Shown: positions 9,708 through 17,596 of the stretch, piece by piece
Position numbering within the stretch: position 1 is the first letter of the stretch
Layout of the letters: every line of letters starts with the position of its first letter
From: Futiania mangrovi
GTDB taxonomy: Bacteria > Pseudomonadota > Alphaproteobacteria > Futianiales > Futianiaceae
Reading direction: 5' to 3'
DNA length: 64,000 bases
Assembly (NCBI RefSeq): GCF_024158125.1
Contig: NZ_JAMZFT010000002.1
Location: 930,001 to 994,000, forward strand
Program-made: the position numbers and the translations under genes
Notes under the pieces: model-generated
Seen by the model: only the letters and a program-made list of their open reading frames with translations
The model's database searches: none
Told to the model about the DNA's origin: nothing

Positions 9708-11357
9708 CTATTGCGTGCTGGCAAACCGGCTCGCGCGCACGACGGCGATGGTCAGCAGGGGCGCGGCGAGGCCGATCAGCGCCACGGCGATCAGCAGCCA
9801 GCCAAGCTCGCTGTAGTCCGCCGGCACCTCCAGCGCGCCGGTTGCGCGGTCGCGCACCTCGCGGGTGACGAGGAAGACCTCGTTCAGATAGCGGGTCAGC
9901 AGCGCGCTCGCCGACAGCGCGAGATTGGTGAAGGACGCCATGACCGCGAAGAAGGTGGCCTTCAGGTGCTCCGGCGCGTTGCGCGCGATCCAGGCGAGCA
10001 TCGGGATCATCGCGACCTGACCGAGGGGGGATTCCAGCGCCGTGTCGATCAGCGCGATAAAGTGCGCGTCCACGACGCCGCCGGTCCACGCCGCCGTCCA
10101 CTCCTGCACGCCGTAGTAGAGCCCGATGTTCGGCAGCGACAGCACACCCGCCGCCACGGTCAGCAGCGCGACGATCCAGGCGATCGACCGTTCCGCCATC
10201 AGCGGGCGCAGCACGACGAGGCCGATCAGCGCCAGCACCGACGTGATGAGCGACAGGACCGAGAGGAACCGCTGGTCGAAGCCCAGCACGTCGATCTCGA
10301 ACCAGGTCTGACCGGGGCCGGGCAGGGGCATGGCGCGGAAGACGAAGATGACGATGGCGGTTCCGACGAGCGGCGCGCGCAAGGCCGGCTCAAGCTCGAG
10401 CAGCAGCCGGTGGATCAGGAAGAGCACGATGGCCATGGACCCCGCGAAGATGATCTCCTGCGCGTGCGGCACCTCGCCCACGCCCATTGCAAGCGTGAAG
10501 GCCACGAAGACGGCGCTGCCGCCGAGGATCCACCAGTTGGGTTTCGCCGCCTCCTCCGGCGCGAAGAGCGCGGCCTCGATGCGGGTCTCGTCCACCCCTT
10601 GCGCCCGCAGTGCCCGCGCCCGGCGCCGCAGCGACAGCGCGCCGAGCGTGACGCCCGCGATGGAGATCACCGGAATGGCGAGCGCCATCAGGTAGATGTC
10701 GGCGTAGATCGCCGCCTTTTCCGCTTCCGCCATCTCCGCGACGCCCTGGAAGAGCGTGATGTTCACGGCCGCGACCGCGACCGTGCCGGAGATGATGGCG
10801 AAACGGCCGAGCGTCTGCATCGTCGTGTGCATCGCCTTCATCTCGGCCTCGGAGAAGCGGTTGCCCGCCGCGTCGAGCACCGGCACCGCCTCGACCGTCA
10901 TGGCATCGGCCACCACGTCCTGCAGCACATAGCCTGTGGGCGCTAGAAGGGCGGCGATCACATACCATGCCTCCGCCGGCATGATTGCCGTCATCGGCGC
11001 GGTGTAGGCGATCAGCGCGTACATCACGAGGACGCTCGCCGCGATCAGCGCAGCCCCCGCCCAGACCAGCAGCGCCTTCCACCGCCACACGAGGTCGACG
11101 AGGTGGCCGAGCGGCATCTTCAGCGCCCAGGGGATGCCCGCCCAGAAGCTCAACCCCGCGAGAAAGGCTGCGGAGAAGCCCAGATAGTCCTTCACGAAGA
11201 AGGTACCGACGATCGCCGTGAGACCGGAAACGCCCGCCGCGACATAGACCATCAGCGGCGGCAGGTAGGACCAGCGCATCTGGCGGGCGAGGTCGACGAA
11301 GGTCACGTCGACCCACGCGGCCAGACCCCGCGCCGCCGTTTTCAGAACCTCGCCCAT
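9708..11357 (-). CDS. MFS transporter, BT1 (folate/biopterin)-like
   Basis: A 549-residue polytopic membrane protein with about 12-14 hydrophobic segments. The first-half motif F-V-K-D-Y-L-G-F-S-A-A with W-A-L-K-M-P-L-G-H-L-V-D resembles BT1-type carriers, where a similar K-P-x-x-G-x-x-S-D loop follows helix 2. The Q-D-V-V-A-D-A-M-T-V-E motif (about 147-157) also fits that family. A charged cytoplasmic loop (about 245-285, R-R-R-A-R-A-L-R) separates the halves. It is longer than most MFS proteins (about 400-450). The substrate is unknown, and nothing nearby suggests folate transport. Confidence 0.65.
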   Translation of the reverse strand: MGEVLKTAARGLAAWVDVTFVDLARQMRWSYLPPLMVYVAAGVSGLTAIVGTFFVKDYLGFSAAFLAGLSFWAGIPWALKMPLGHLVDLVWRWKALLVWAGAALIAASVLVMYALIAYTAPMTAIMPAEAWYVIAALLAPTGYVLQDVVADAMTVEAVPVLDAAGNRFSEAEMKAMHTTMQTLGRFAIISGTVAVAAVNITLFQGVAEMAEAEKAAIYADIYLMALAIPVISIAGVTLGALSLRRRARALRAQGVDETRIEAALFAPEEAAKPNWWILGGSAVFVAFTLAMGVGEVPHAQEIIFAGSMAIVLFLIHRLLLELEPALRAPLVGTAIVIFVFRAMPLPGPGQTWFEIDVLGFDQRFLSVLSLITSVLALIGLVVLRPLMAERSIAWIVALLTVAAGVLSLPNIGLYYGVQEWTAAWTGGVVDAHFIALIDTALESPLGQVAMIPMLAWIARNAPEHLKATFFAVMASFTNLALSASALLTRYLNEVFLVTREVRDRATGALEVPADYSELGWLLIAVALIGLAAPLLTIAVVRASRFASTQ

Positions 11358-11442
11358 GCACGTCTCCGCCCGCGCCGCGCCATGGACGCCATGGTCGCGC
11401 GTCCGGGCGCGGACGGGAAGGGGGCTTTGCCCAGCTGTGCCG

Positions 11443-11808
11443 CTACAGCGCGGCCCAGCCGTCGATGACCGGCTGACCGTCCTGGTTCTTCACCCAGACG
11501 CGATAGCGGCCCGGCGTCTCCGGATCGGGTTTGCCGCCCGCGGTCACCGTGTCGCCGATGCGCACCGGGCGCGTGAAGCGGACCTCGACCTCCGCGCCGG
11601 CGGTCTTCTCGTCGCCGAACGTCTCCGCCAGCGACTGCCAGATCAGGGCGAGCGACATGGTCCCGTGCGCGATCACGCCGCCCATGGGCGTCGTCGCGGC
11701 GAACACGGGGTCCACGTGCAGCGGGTTGAAGTCGTCGGTCACCTCCGCATAGAGGTTGATCTTCTCCGCGTCGACGGCGAGGGACACGGGCGTCAGGCTG
11801 TCGGCCAT
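11443..11808 (-). CDS. MaoC-family dehydratase (R-specific enoyl-CoA hydratase-like)
   Basis: A 121-residue hot-dog protein with the hydratase-2 motif. D-x-N-P-L-H-V-D (about 27-34) carries the catalytic Asp/His, followed by G-G-V-I-A-H-G-T-M-S (about 44-53). It should hydrate a 2-enoyl-CoA to an (R)-3-hydroxyacyl-CoA. The ATG at 11808 is preferred over 11817 because AGGAG sits nine bases upstream of it but directly abuts the other. It follows a second MaoC-like gene by 13 bases. The two may act as a heteromer, as in two-subunit hydratases. Confidence 0.85.
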   Translation of the reverse strand: MADSLTPVSLAVDAEKINLYAEVTDDFNPLHVDPVFAATTPMGGVIAHGTMSLALIWQSLAETFGDEKTAGAEVEVRFTRPVRIGDTVTAGGKPDPETPGRYRVWVKNQDGQPVIDGWAAL

Positions 11809-11821
11809 GGGGGTCATCTCC

Positions 11822-12235
11822 TCACGCGGCCCAGATCAGGGTCATGCGGCCTTCGAACAGGATGTTCCCGTCGGCATCGCGGCTCTCACTCGCCAGGTGC
11901 ACCCAGCGGCGTTCCTTGCGCATCTCCTTGCCCTCGCAGGTGATGCGGGTCGTCACCGCTTCGCCGAGGCGCGGGCGGCGGTGCATCTTCACGCGCTGGC
12001 CCGCGTGGACGTTTCCGGGCGGGCGCGGGGCCACCACGGCCATGTAGGCCCGCATGATCATGGTCATCACCATGCCGTGCGGCATGTGCGTCTCGTGCCG
12101 TCCGTCCGCCGGAAAGAGCTTCAGCCACGGGTCGAGGATCGCGGTGTCGAGCACCACCGTCTCCTCGCCCATCACCGCGCCGGGCTGGAAGCGGTCGAAG
12201 GTCAGAATCTCCGCATCCGGGGGCGCGCCGCTCAT
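11822..12235 (-). CDS. MaoC-like acyl dehydratase (FAS1-like hot-dog subunit)
   Basis: A 137-residue hot-dog protein. M-P-H-G-M-V-M-T-M-I-M-R-A-Y (about 57-70) aligns with the A-H-G-x-x-x-x-x-x-x helix of MaoC proteins. It lacks the full D-x-N-P-x-H motif, having instead W-L-K-L-F-P-A-D-G-R-H-E-T-H-M. It may therefore be the structural partner of the catalytic MaoC subunit encoded immediately downstream. It overlaps the crotonase stop by four bases, making ech-like, MaoC-like and MaoC genes one transcription unit. Confidence 0.78.
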   Translation of the reverse strand: MSGAPPDAEILTFDRFQPGAVMGEETVVLDTAILDPWLKLFPADGRHETHMPHGMVMTMIMRAYMAVVAPRPPGNVHAGQRVKMHRRPRLGEAVTTRITCEGKEMRKERRWVHLASESRDADGNILFEGRMTLIWAA

Positions 12236-13044
12236 TGCCCGTCCCTCCTGAGCCGGTCCCAGTCGAAGGGCAGGGGCTCCTTGCCGAGGAAGCGGCGCAC
12301 CGCCTCGCGGTGATACTCGCTGGAGATGCACACCGCCTGTCCGAACGCCTCCATCTCCGACAGCGCGTGCTGGTCGAGGTCGAAGGACTGGTTGAGGATG
12401 CCCTTGGCGATCCCGATGGCGTCGCGCGAGGCGTGTTTGAAGCGGTTGGCGAAGGCGATGGCGCCGGCGCGCAGGTCTTCCGGCGCGAACACCTCCGACA
12501 CGATGCCGATGCGCTGCGCCTCCTCCGCCCCGACGGTGCGGGCCGTGAGCACCAGGTCCTTCGCCCGGTGCATCCCGACCGTGCGCGGCAGCAGGAAGAA
12601 GCCGCCGAGGTCGGGGATCAGGCCGATGCGCCCGAACACCGCGCAGAACTTCGCGCGCGTCGAGCACAGCACGAAGTCGGCGGCGAGTGCCAGGTTGAAG
12701 CCCGCCCCGAAGGCCGGGCCGTCCACCGCCGCGATAACGGGAAGTTCGAGGTCGACCAGCTCCCTGAACCAGACGTGCAGCAGGCGGATGCGCTCCCGGT
12801 TCTGCTGGCTCGACCGCTCCCCCTCCGACAGCGCCTTCAGGTCGCCGCCCGCGCAGAACGCGCCGCCCGAGCCCGTCAGCAGCAGTGCGTGCAGCGACCG
12901 GTCCGCGCGGATCTCCGGCAGCAGGTCCCGGATCTCGTTGCGCATGGTGATGTCGAGGGCATTGCGGCTTTCCGGCCGGTCGAGTTCGAGGATGGCGAGG
13001 CCGTCCTCCACCCGGTAGCTGATCGCCTGGTGTCTGCCGCCCAT
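12232..13044 (-). CDS. Enoyl-CoA hydratase/isomerase (crotonase family, PaaG-like active site)
   Basis: A 270-residue crotonase. The oxyanion-hole segment G-G-A-F-C-A-G-G-D-L-K is at 60-70, with G-P-A-F-G-A-G-F-N-L-A at 109-119. The active-site loop is G-R-I-G-L-I-P-D-L-G-G (138-148). Where classical hydratases carry Glu144 this protein has a hydrophobic residue, but it keeps Asp145 in the I-P-D-x-G-G motif seen in PaaG-type isomerases. It may isomerise as well as, or instead of, hydrate enoyl-CoA. It is the first gene of a three-gene unit with two MaoC proteins, downstream of an acyl-CoA dehydrogenase on the same strand. Confidence 0.9.
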   Translation of the reverse strand: MGGRHQAISYRVEDGLAILELDRPESRNALDITMRNEIRDLLPEIRADRSLHALLLTGSGGAFCAGGDLKALSEGERSSQQNRERIRLLHVWFRELVDLELPVIAAVDGPAFGAGFNLALAADFVLCSTRAKFCAVFGRIGLIPDLGGFFLLPRTVGMHRAKDLVLTARTVGAEEAQRIGIVSEVFAPEDLRAGAIAFANRFKHASRDAIGIAKGILNQSFDLDQHALSEMEAFGQAVCISSEYHREAVRRFLGKEPLPFDWDRLRRDGQ

Positions 13045-13068
13045 TGCATCCCTCGTTGTTCTTGATGA

Positions 13069-13084
13069 GAAAGCTTATTCTTTC
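13069..13084. promoter_or_regulatory. Inverted repeat upstream of the crotonase gene, possible operator
   Basis: GAAAG-(6)-CTTTC inverted repeat lies 25 bases before the crotonase start, in an AT-rich patch that stands out from the G+C-rich surroundings. TetR- and IclR-type regulators of acyl-CoA genes bind sites of this kind, but no regulator is assigned. Confidence 0.35.
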
Positions 13085-13099
13085 AGGAGAAGCTATGGG

Positions 13100-13129
13100 G
13101 CGCCGCCGGGGCTGTCAATTCGGCGGCGC
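13100..13129. other. Stem-loop between acyl-CoA dehydrogenase and crotonase genes
   Basis: A perfect 9-bp G+C stem (13100-13108 with 13121-13129) and 12-base loop lie immediately after the acyl-CoA dehydrogenase stop. No U tract follows on the minus strand, so it is more likely an mRNA 3'-end stabiliser or partial attenuator than a full terminator. Confidence 0.5.
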
Positions 13130-14266
13130 TCACAGCTCCAGCCCGCGCGCGATGAGGTTGCGCTGGATGTCGCTCGTCCCCTCGCCGATGACATAGACCA
13201 GCGAGTCGCGATGGATCCGCCCGACCGGGTATTCGCGCATGATGCCGGAGCCGCCGTGGATGCGGATCGCCTGCTCGCTGACGCGGACGGCGACCTCGCT
13301 TGCAAAGAGCTTCACCTTGGACGCAGTCACCGTGTCGAGCGTGCCCTGGTCGACCCGCCATGCGCCGTAATAGACGAGCCAGCGCGCCGCCTCGATGTCG
13401 GTCGCCATGTCGGCGAGCTTGTGGGCGATGGCCTGGTACTGGCCGATGCGCTTGCCCGCGACCTCGCGCTCCCTGGCATAGCGGGTGGCGGCGTCGAGCG
13501 CGGCGCGCGCCATGCCGAGCGAGTTGGCTGCCACGCCGACGCGGTTCTCCGCCAGCGAGTCGAGGACGACCGGATATGTGCCCGTGCGTCCGCCGAGCAG
13601 GCAATCGTCCGGCACGAAGGCGTCGGCGATGTAGAGGAGGCCGGTTTCGGAAGCCTTGATGCCTTCCTTGCCGAGCTTCGAGATGTCGATGCCCGCGCAG
13701 GGAAGCTCCACGATGAAGATGCTGATCGCGTCGGGCTTCAGTTCCGGCGACGTGCGCGCCACCAGCAGCATGAAGTCCGCGATGGGCGCGTTGGTGATGT
13801 ACATCTTCGCGCCATTGATCTTCCAGCCGCCGTCGACCTTCTCCGCCCGCGTCTTGAGCGCGCGGATGTTCGAGCCCACGTCGGGCTCGCTGAGGCCGAA
13901 GCACGCGATCTTCTCCCCCGCCAGCGCGGGATGGAAGAAGCGTGCGCGCTGTTCCGGCGTGCCGGCCCTCCAGATCGGCCAGATGCCGAGATGGGTGTGC
14001 GCCGACCAGCTCGACGCGAAGGCCTGCGAGACGTAGCTCAGCTCCTCGCGGATGATGCAGTCGCTGACCTTGTCGAAGCCCGAGCCGCCGTCCTCCGCCG
14101 GGTAGCGCACGCCGAGCAGGCCCGTCTCGCCCCATTTGCGGAAGATCTCGCGCGGGAATGTCTCGCTTTCCTCCGCCGCCCGCACCAGCGGCGCGATCTC
14201 CTTCTCGCAGAACCTGCGAACGGTTTCGCGCACCTGCTCCTGCTCCGCGCTGAACGCGAAATCCAT
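13130..14266 (-). CDS. Acyl-CoA dehydrogenase
   Basis: A 378-residue FAD-dependent acyl-CoA dehydrogenase that introduces the alpha-beta double bond and passes electrons to ETF. The helical N-domain is followed by the FAD/substrate signature F-G-L-S-E-P-D-V-G-S-N (about 128-138). The C-terminal signature is V-I-G-E-G-T-S-D-I-Q-R-N, whose Glu362 is the usual (MCAD-type) catalytic base. It lies upstream of the crotonase/MaoC unit on the same strand, separated by 85 bases with a stem-loop. Together they would oxidise and hydrate an acyl-CoA. Chain-length preference is not evident. Confidence 0.93.
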   Translation of the reverse strand: MDFAFSAEQEQVRETVRRFCEKEIAPLVRAAEESETFPREIFRKWGETGLLGVRYPAEDGGSGFDKVSDCIIREELSYVSQAFASSWSAHTHLGIWPIWRAGTPEQRARFFHPALAGEKIACFGLSEPDVGSNIRALKTRAEKVDGGWKINGAKMYITNAPIADFMLLVARTSPELKPDAISIFIVELPCAGIDISKLGKEGIKASETGLLYIADAFVPDDCLLGGRTGTYPVVLDSLAENRVGVAANSLGMARAALDAATRYAREREVAGKRIGQYQAIAHKLADMATDIEAARWLVYYGAWRVDQGTLDTVTASKVKLFASEVAVRVSEQAIRIHGGSGIMREYPVGRIHRDSLVYVIGEGTSDIQRNLIARGLEL

Positions 14267-14328
14267 GGCTCTTCATCCCTCCTGGCTGCTTCCGTCTTGT
14301 GGCGGACCGTCGCGACACATCCGCTTGC

Positions 14329-14356
14329 ATTCTAACTGAAAAAAAATATTCTAACT
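14329..14356. repeat. 9-bp direct repeats with two-turn spacing, possible operator
   Basis: ATTCTAACT occurs at 14329-14337 and again at 14348-14356, 19 bases apart, around an A8 tract. They lie in the AT-rich gap between the divergent acyl-CoA dehydrogenase and TRAP genes. The spacing suits a dimeric regulator bound to one DNA face. Confidence 0.4.
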
Positions 14357-14476
14357 AGGAAACAACAAGCCCCGGTGCCGCCGGCCCTGTCAAGTCTGGG
14401 GGCGTGCGCGCAAGATCGCCGGACCACCGGCAAGGGGCGGGCGGAAACGCCCGGAAGGGGAGGGAGCAGCGCCTTG

Positions 14477-14992
14477 GTGCTCGGGTTTTTCAGATGGTCG
14501 ACCGAGACCTGCCTCCGCCTGTCGGGGGTCGCTCTGCTGCTGATGATGGTCCAGATCAATCTCGACGTGTTGGGCCGCTACCTGCTCAACGAGCCGCTGC
14601 CCGGCACGACCGAGATCGTCACCGCCTATCTCATGGTCGCCATCGTATTCCTGCCGCTTGCGCGCGTGGAGATGGCGGATGCGCATATCTCGGTCGACCT
14701 GATCGCGCAGTTCCTGCCCGTGGGCGCGCAATTGCGGCTGCAGGCGCTGGCCTGCGCGGCGGGGGCGGCGTTCTTCGGCCTGCTGACCGGGTCGAGCTGG
14801 CAATCGGCCATGGCCAAGTACCGCATCGGCGAATACGTGATGGGCGAGTTCTCCGTCGTGGTCTGGCCGTCGCGCTTCTTCGTGCCGCTCGGCTGCGGGC
14901 TGATGACTGCGCTGCTGCTCTACAAGGGCTGGCGGCTGCTGATCGGCGACGACGCGCTGGTGCGCGACGCCTCCGGCCCGGCGGAGCATTGA
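14477..14992 (+). CDS. dctQ: TRAP transporter small permease (DctQ)
   Basis: A 171-residue four-helix membrane protein, with hydrophobic segments near 10-30, 45-65, 85-110 and 125-150. It has the DctQ turn D-V-L-G-R-Y-L-L-N-E-P. The frame is open further upstream, but those residues are not membrane-like. GGGGAGGGAG lies just before adjacent TTG (14474) and GTG (14477) codons, and I place the start at the GTG. It forms the membrane complex with the DctM encoded four bases downstream, served by the binding protein after that. Confidence 0.85.
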   Translation: MLGFFRWSTETCLRLSGVALLLMMVQINLDVLGRYLLNEPLPGTTEIVTAYLMVAIVFLPLARVEMADAHISVDLIAQFLPVGAQLRLQALACAAGAAFFGLLTGSSWQSAMAKYRIGEYVMGEFSVVVWPSRFFVPLGCGLMTALLLYKGWRLLIGDDALVRDASGPAEH

Positions 14993-14996
14993 GGCG

Positions 14997-16304
14997 ATGA
15001 GCGGTCTCGAGATCGGCTTCGGTAGCCTTGGCGTTCTCCTGCTCCTCATGCTGCTGCGCGTGCCCGTCGGCATTGCGCTGGGCCTCGTCGCCTATGGCGG
15101 CATCTACCTGCTGCTGGGGCCCGTCGCCGCCTGGGGCATCCTCACCGCGATCCCCTACGACTTCACCGCGCACTGGACGCTGAGTTCGGTGCCGATGTTC
15201 CTGCTCATGGGCTATGTCTGCTTCCATGCCCAGCTGACGGAGGGCCTGTTCCGCGTGGCCCGCGCCTGGCTCAGCTGGCTGCCGGGCGGCCTGGCCGTCG
15301 CCTCGGTGGGGGCGAGCGCGGCCTTCTCCGCGGTCACCGGCTCCTCCGTCGCGTGCGCCGCCGCCATGGGCCGCATCGTCGTGCCGGAGATGCTGCGCGC
15401 CAACTACGACAAGGGGCTTGCGACGGGCGTTGTCGCGGCGGCCGGCACAATCGGCTCTATGATCCCGCCCAGCATCATCCTTCTGATCTACGGCATCTTC
15501 GCGGAGGTGCCGATCGGCAAGCTGTTCGTCGCGGGCATCCTGCCGGGCCTTCTGTCGGCCTTCATGTTCGGTTTGATGATCGTGATCCGCGTCAGCCGCA
15601 ACCCGGAGCTTGCGCCCACCACCAGCGTGCGTGAGACCCTTGCGGAGAAGCTCGCCGCCTTCCGCGGCACCTGGCCGGTCATCGTGCTGGTGATCGGGGT
15701 CTTTGGCGGCCTGTTCGGCGGCGTGTTCACGCCGACGGAGGCGGGTGCGGTCGGTGCGGGCCTCGCCTTCCTGATCGCGTTCGCCCAGCGCACGCTGACC
15801 CGCAAGACGATGGGCCAGGCGGTGCTGGAGACGCTCTACAGCACGTCGTCGATCTTCATCATCGCCATCGGGGCGGCGCTGCTGACCCGCCTGATGGCGC
15901 TGGCCGGGGTGGCCGACTACCTCTCCGATCTCGTCGTGCAGCACGAGGTCGGGACCATCGGGCTGCTGATCGGCATTTCCGTCGTCTACCTGATCCTCGG
16001 CATGTTCCTCGACCCCATCGGGATCATGCTGCTGACGCTGCCGATCTTCCTGCCCGTGGTCCAGCACGTGGGCGTCGACCTGATCTGGTTCGGCATCCTG
16101 CTCGCAAAGTACCTGGAGATCGCGCTGATCACGCCGCCCGTGGGTCTCAACGTCTTCGTCATCAAGGGGATGGTCGGCAACCTCGTCTCGACGGCGACGA
16201 TCTACCGCGGCGTGATGTGGTTCCTCGTGGCCGACCTCATCACGCTGGGCCTTCTGATCGGCTTTCCGGCCATCACGCTGACCCTGCCCTCGCTCATGGA
16301 CTGA
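14997..16304 (+). CDS. dctM: TRAP transporter large permease (DctM)
   Basis: A 435-residue protein with about 12 hydrophobic segments and the DctM signatures. These include L-L-R-V-P-V-G-I-A-L (about 18-27), A-V-T-G-S-S-V-A-C-A-A-A-M (about 105-117), G-S-M-I-P-P-S-I (about 145-152), F-T-P-T-E-A-G-A-V (about 243-251) and a C-terminal L-I-T-P-P-V-G-L-N-V-F. It is the Na+-coupled translocation subunit. The G-x-x-x-P-P-S and T-P-P-x-G-x-N motifs form the two inverted half-sites of the elevator fold. Confidence 0.95.
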   Translation: MSGLEIGFGSLGVLLLLMLLRVPVGIALGLVAYGGIYLLLGPVAAWGILTAIPYDFTAHWTLSSVPMFLLMGYVCFHAQLTEGLFRVARAWLSWLPGGLAVASVGASAAFSAVTGSSVACAAAMGRIVVPEMLRANYDKGLATGVVAAAGTIGSMIPPSIILLIYGIFAEVPIGKLFVAGILPGLLSAFMFGLMIVIRVSRNPELAPTTSVRETLAEKLAAFRGTWPVIVLVIGVFGGLFGGVFTPTEAGAVGAGLAFLIAFAQRTLTRKTMGQAVLETLYSTSSIFIIAIGAALLTRLMALAGVADYLSDLVVQHEVGTIGLLIGISVVYLILGMFLDPIGIMLLTLPIFLPVVQHVGVDLIWFGILLAKYLEIALITPPVGLNVFVIKGMVGNLVSTATIYRGVMWFLVADLITLGLLIGFPAITLTLPSLMD

Positions 16305-16377
16305 GGACGGGCACCGGGCGGCGCGCCTGCGCTGCGCGAACCAAGAACCGCAAAGAACACTATCTGGGAGGACACAC

Positions 16378-17511
16378 ATGAAACACCGGCTTCTCACACT
16401 CGCGGCGGCGGCGGGCCTCGCCGTCACCGCTTCGTTCGCGGGCAGTGCGCAGGCCGCGGAAGGCCGCTTCGCCGCCTTCCTTCCGCCGGCCAACCCCGTC
16501 GTGGGGCAGGGCGCCGAACCCTTCATCGAGCGCGTGGCGAAGGACACCAATGGCGAGCTGACCTACAAGCTGTTCGCCGGGGGCGCGCTGCTCGGCGGCA
16601 AGAACATGGTCGAGGGCCTGCAGACGGGCGTCGCCGACATCGGGCAGATCGTGTTCGGCTATTTCCCGGCCGAGTTTCCCTACGCGACGCTGATCGCCGA
16701 CATGGCAATCTATGGCAGCAACGCGCCTGCCATCGCGGCGGCGGTCAGCGAGTTCGCACTGCTCAATTGCGAAGGTTGCCTTGCGGAGTTCAAGAAGCTC
16801 GGCCTCGTGCACATGGGCGGCACCAGCACGTCGCCCTATGTGCTCATGTCGCGCGACAAGATCGAGACGCTCGACGAGCTGAAGGGCAAGAAGGTCCGGA
16901 CGCCGGGCGCGCTCTGGGACCGCTGGGTGCGCGCAGCGGGCGGCACGCCGGTCAACATCTCTGCCGGCGAAATCTACGAGGCGATGTCGCGCGGCCAGGT
17001 CGACGCCGTGCTCAACGCCTTCGGCGCGATGAAGAGCCACAGCCTGTGGGACGCGGCCAAGCACGTGACGAACCTGCAGCTCGGCACCTACCGGTCCTGG
17101 GGCATCTTCACGGTCAGCGCCCGGCATTGGGAGGGCCTGTCGCCGGCGCACCGCCGCGTGCTGCTCGACAATGCCGCGCGCGGCATCCTGCAGGCGGCGC
17201 TCGGTTACATCGCGACCGACGACGCGGCCCGCGCGGAGATCGGCCAGCACAATGTCTCGGTCCACGAGCCGTCGGATGGCATGCGTCAGCAGCTGGCGGA
17301 GTTCCTCAAGACCGATCGCCCGAACATCATCGAGAACGCGAAGACAAAGCTGAACATCGCCGAGCCCGAGCCGCTGATGGAGAAATTCGTCGCGCTCGTC
17401 GAGAAGTGGGAGGCGCTCTACGCCCCGCTTGGCAAGGATCTCGACAAGATGACGGAACTGCTGATGCAGGAGGTCTTCTCGAAGATCGACGAGAACACCC
17501 ACGGTCTCTGA
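16378..17511 (+). CDS. dctP: TRAP transporter substrate-binding protein (DctP family)
   Basis: A 377-residue periplasmic binding protein with a signal peptide (about 1-24, cleavage after A-Q-A) and GGGAGGA before the ATG. The DctP-family signature region is present, with G-K-K-V-R-T-P-G-A-L-W-D-R-W (about 176-189). It includes the conserved Arg that salt-bridges the carboxylate of the ligand, followed by Q-V-D-A-V-L-N-A-F. The ligand is probably an organic acid. It closes the Q-M-P operon and is followed by a bidirectional terminator. Confidence 0.93.
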   Translation: MKHRLLTLAAAAGLAVTASFAGSAQAAEGRFAAFLPPANPVVGQGAEPFIERVAKDTNGELTYKLFAGGALLGGKNMVEGLQTGVADIGQIVFGYFPAEFPYATLIADMAIYGSNAPAIAAAVSEFALLNCEGCLAEFKKLGLVHMGGTSTSPYVLMSRDKIETLDELKGKKVRTPGALWDRWVRAAGGTPVNISAGEIYEAMSRGQVDAVLNAFGAMKSHSLWDAAKHVTNLQLGTYRSWGIFTVSARHWEGLSPAHRRVLLDNAARGILQAALGYIATDDAARAEIGQHNVSVHEPSDGMRQQLAEFLKTDRPNIIENAKTKLNIAEPEPLMEKFVALVEKWEALYAPLGKDLDKMTELLMQEVFSKIDENTHGL

Positions 17512-17538
17512 CCGCGGCTTCGAACGCAAGAAAAAGGG

Positions 17539-17566
17539 ACGGGCCGGGACATGCGTTCCGGCCCGT
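17539..17566. terminator. Bidirectional terminator between dctP and a convergent dehydrogenase
   Basis: A 9-bp perfect stem (17539-17547 with 17558-17566) with a 10-base loop is preceded by A5 and followed by TTT. It separates two convergent genes. Confidence 0.7.
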
Positions 17567-17596
17567 TTCGCGTCGCCCCATGGGAGGGGTCCGGTC

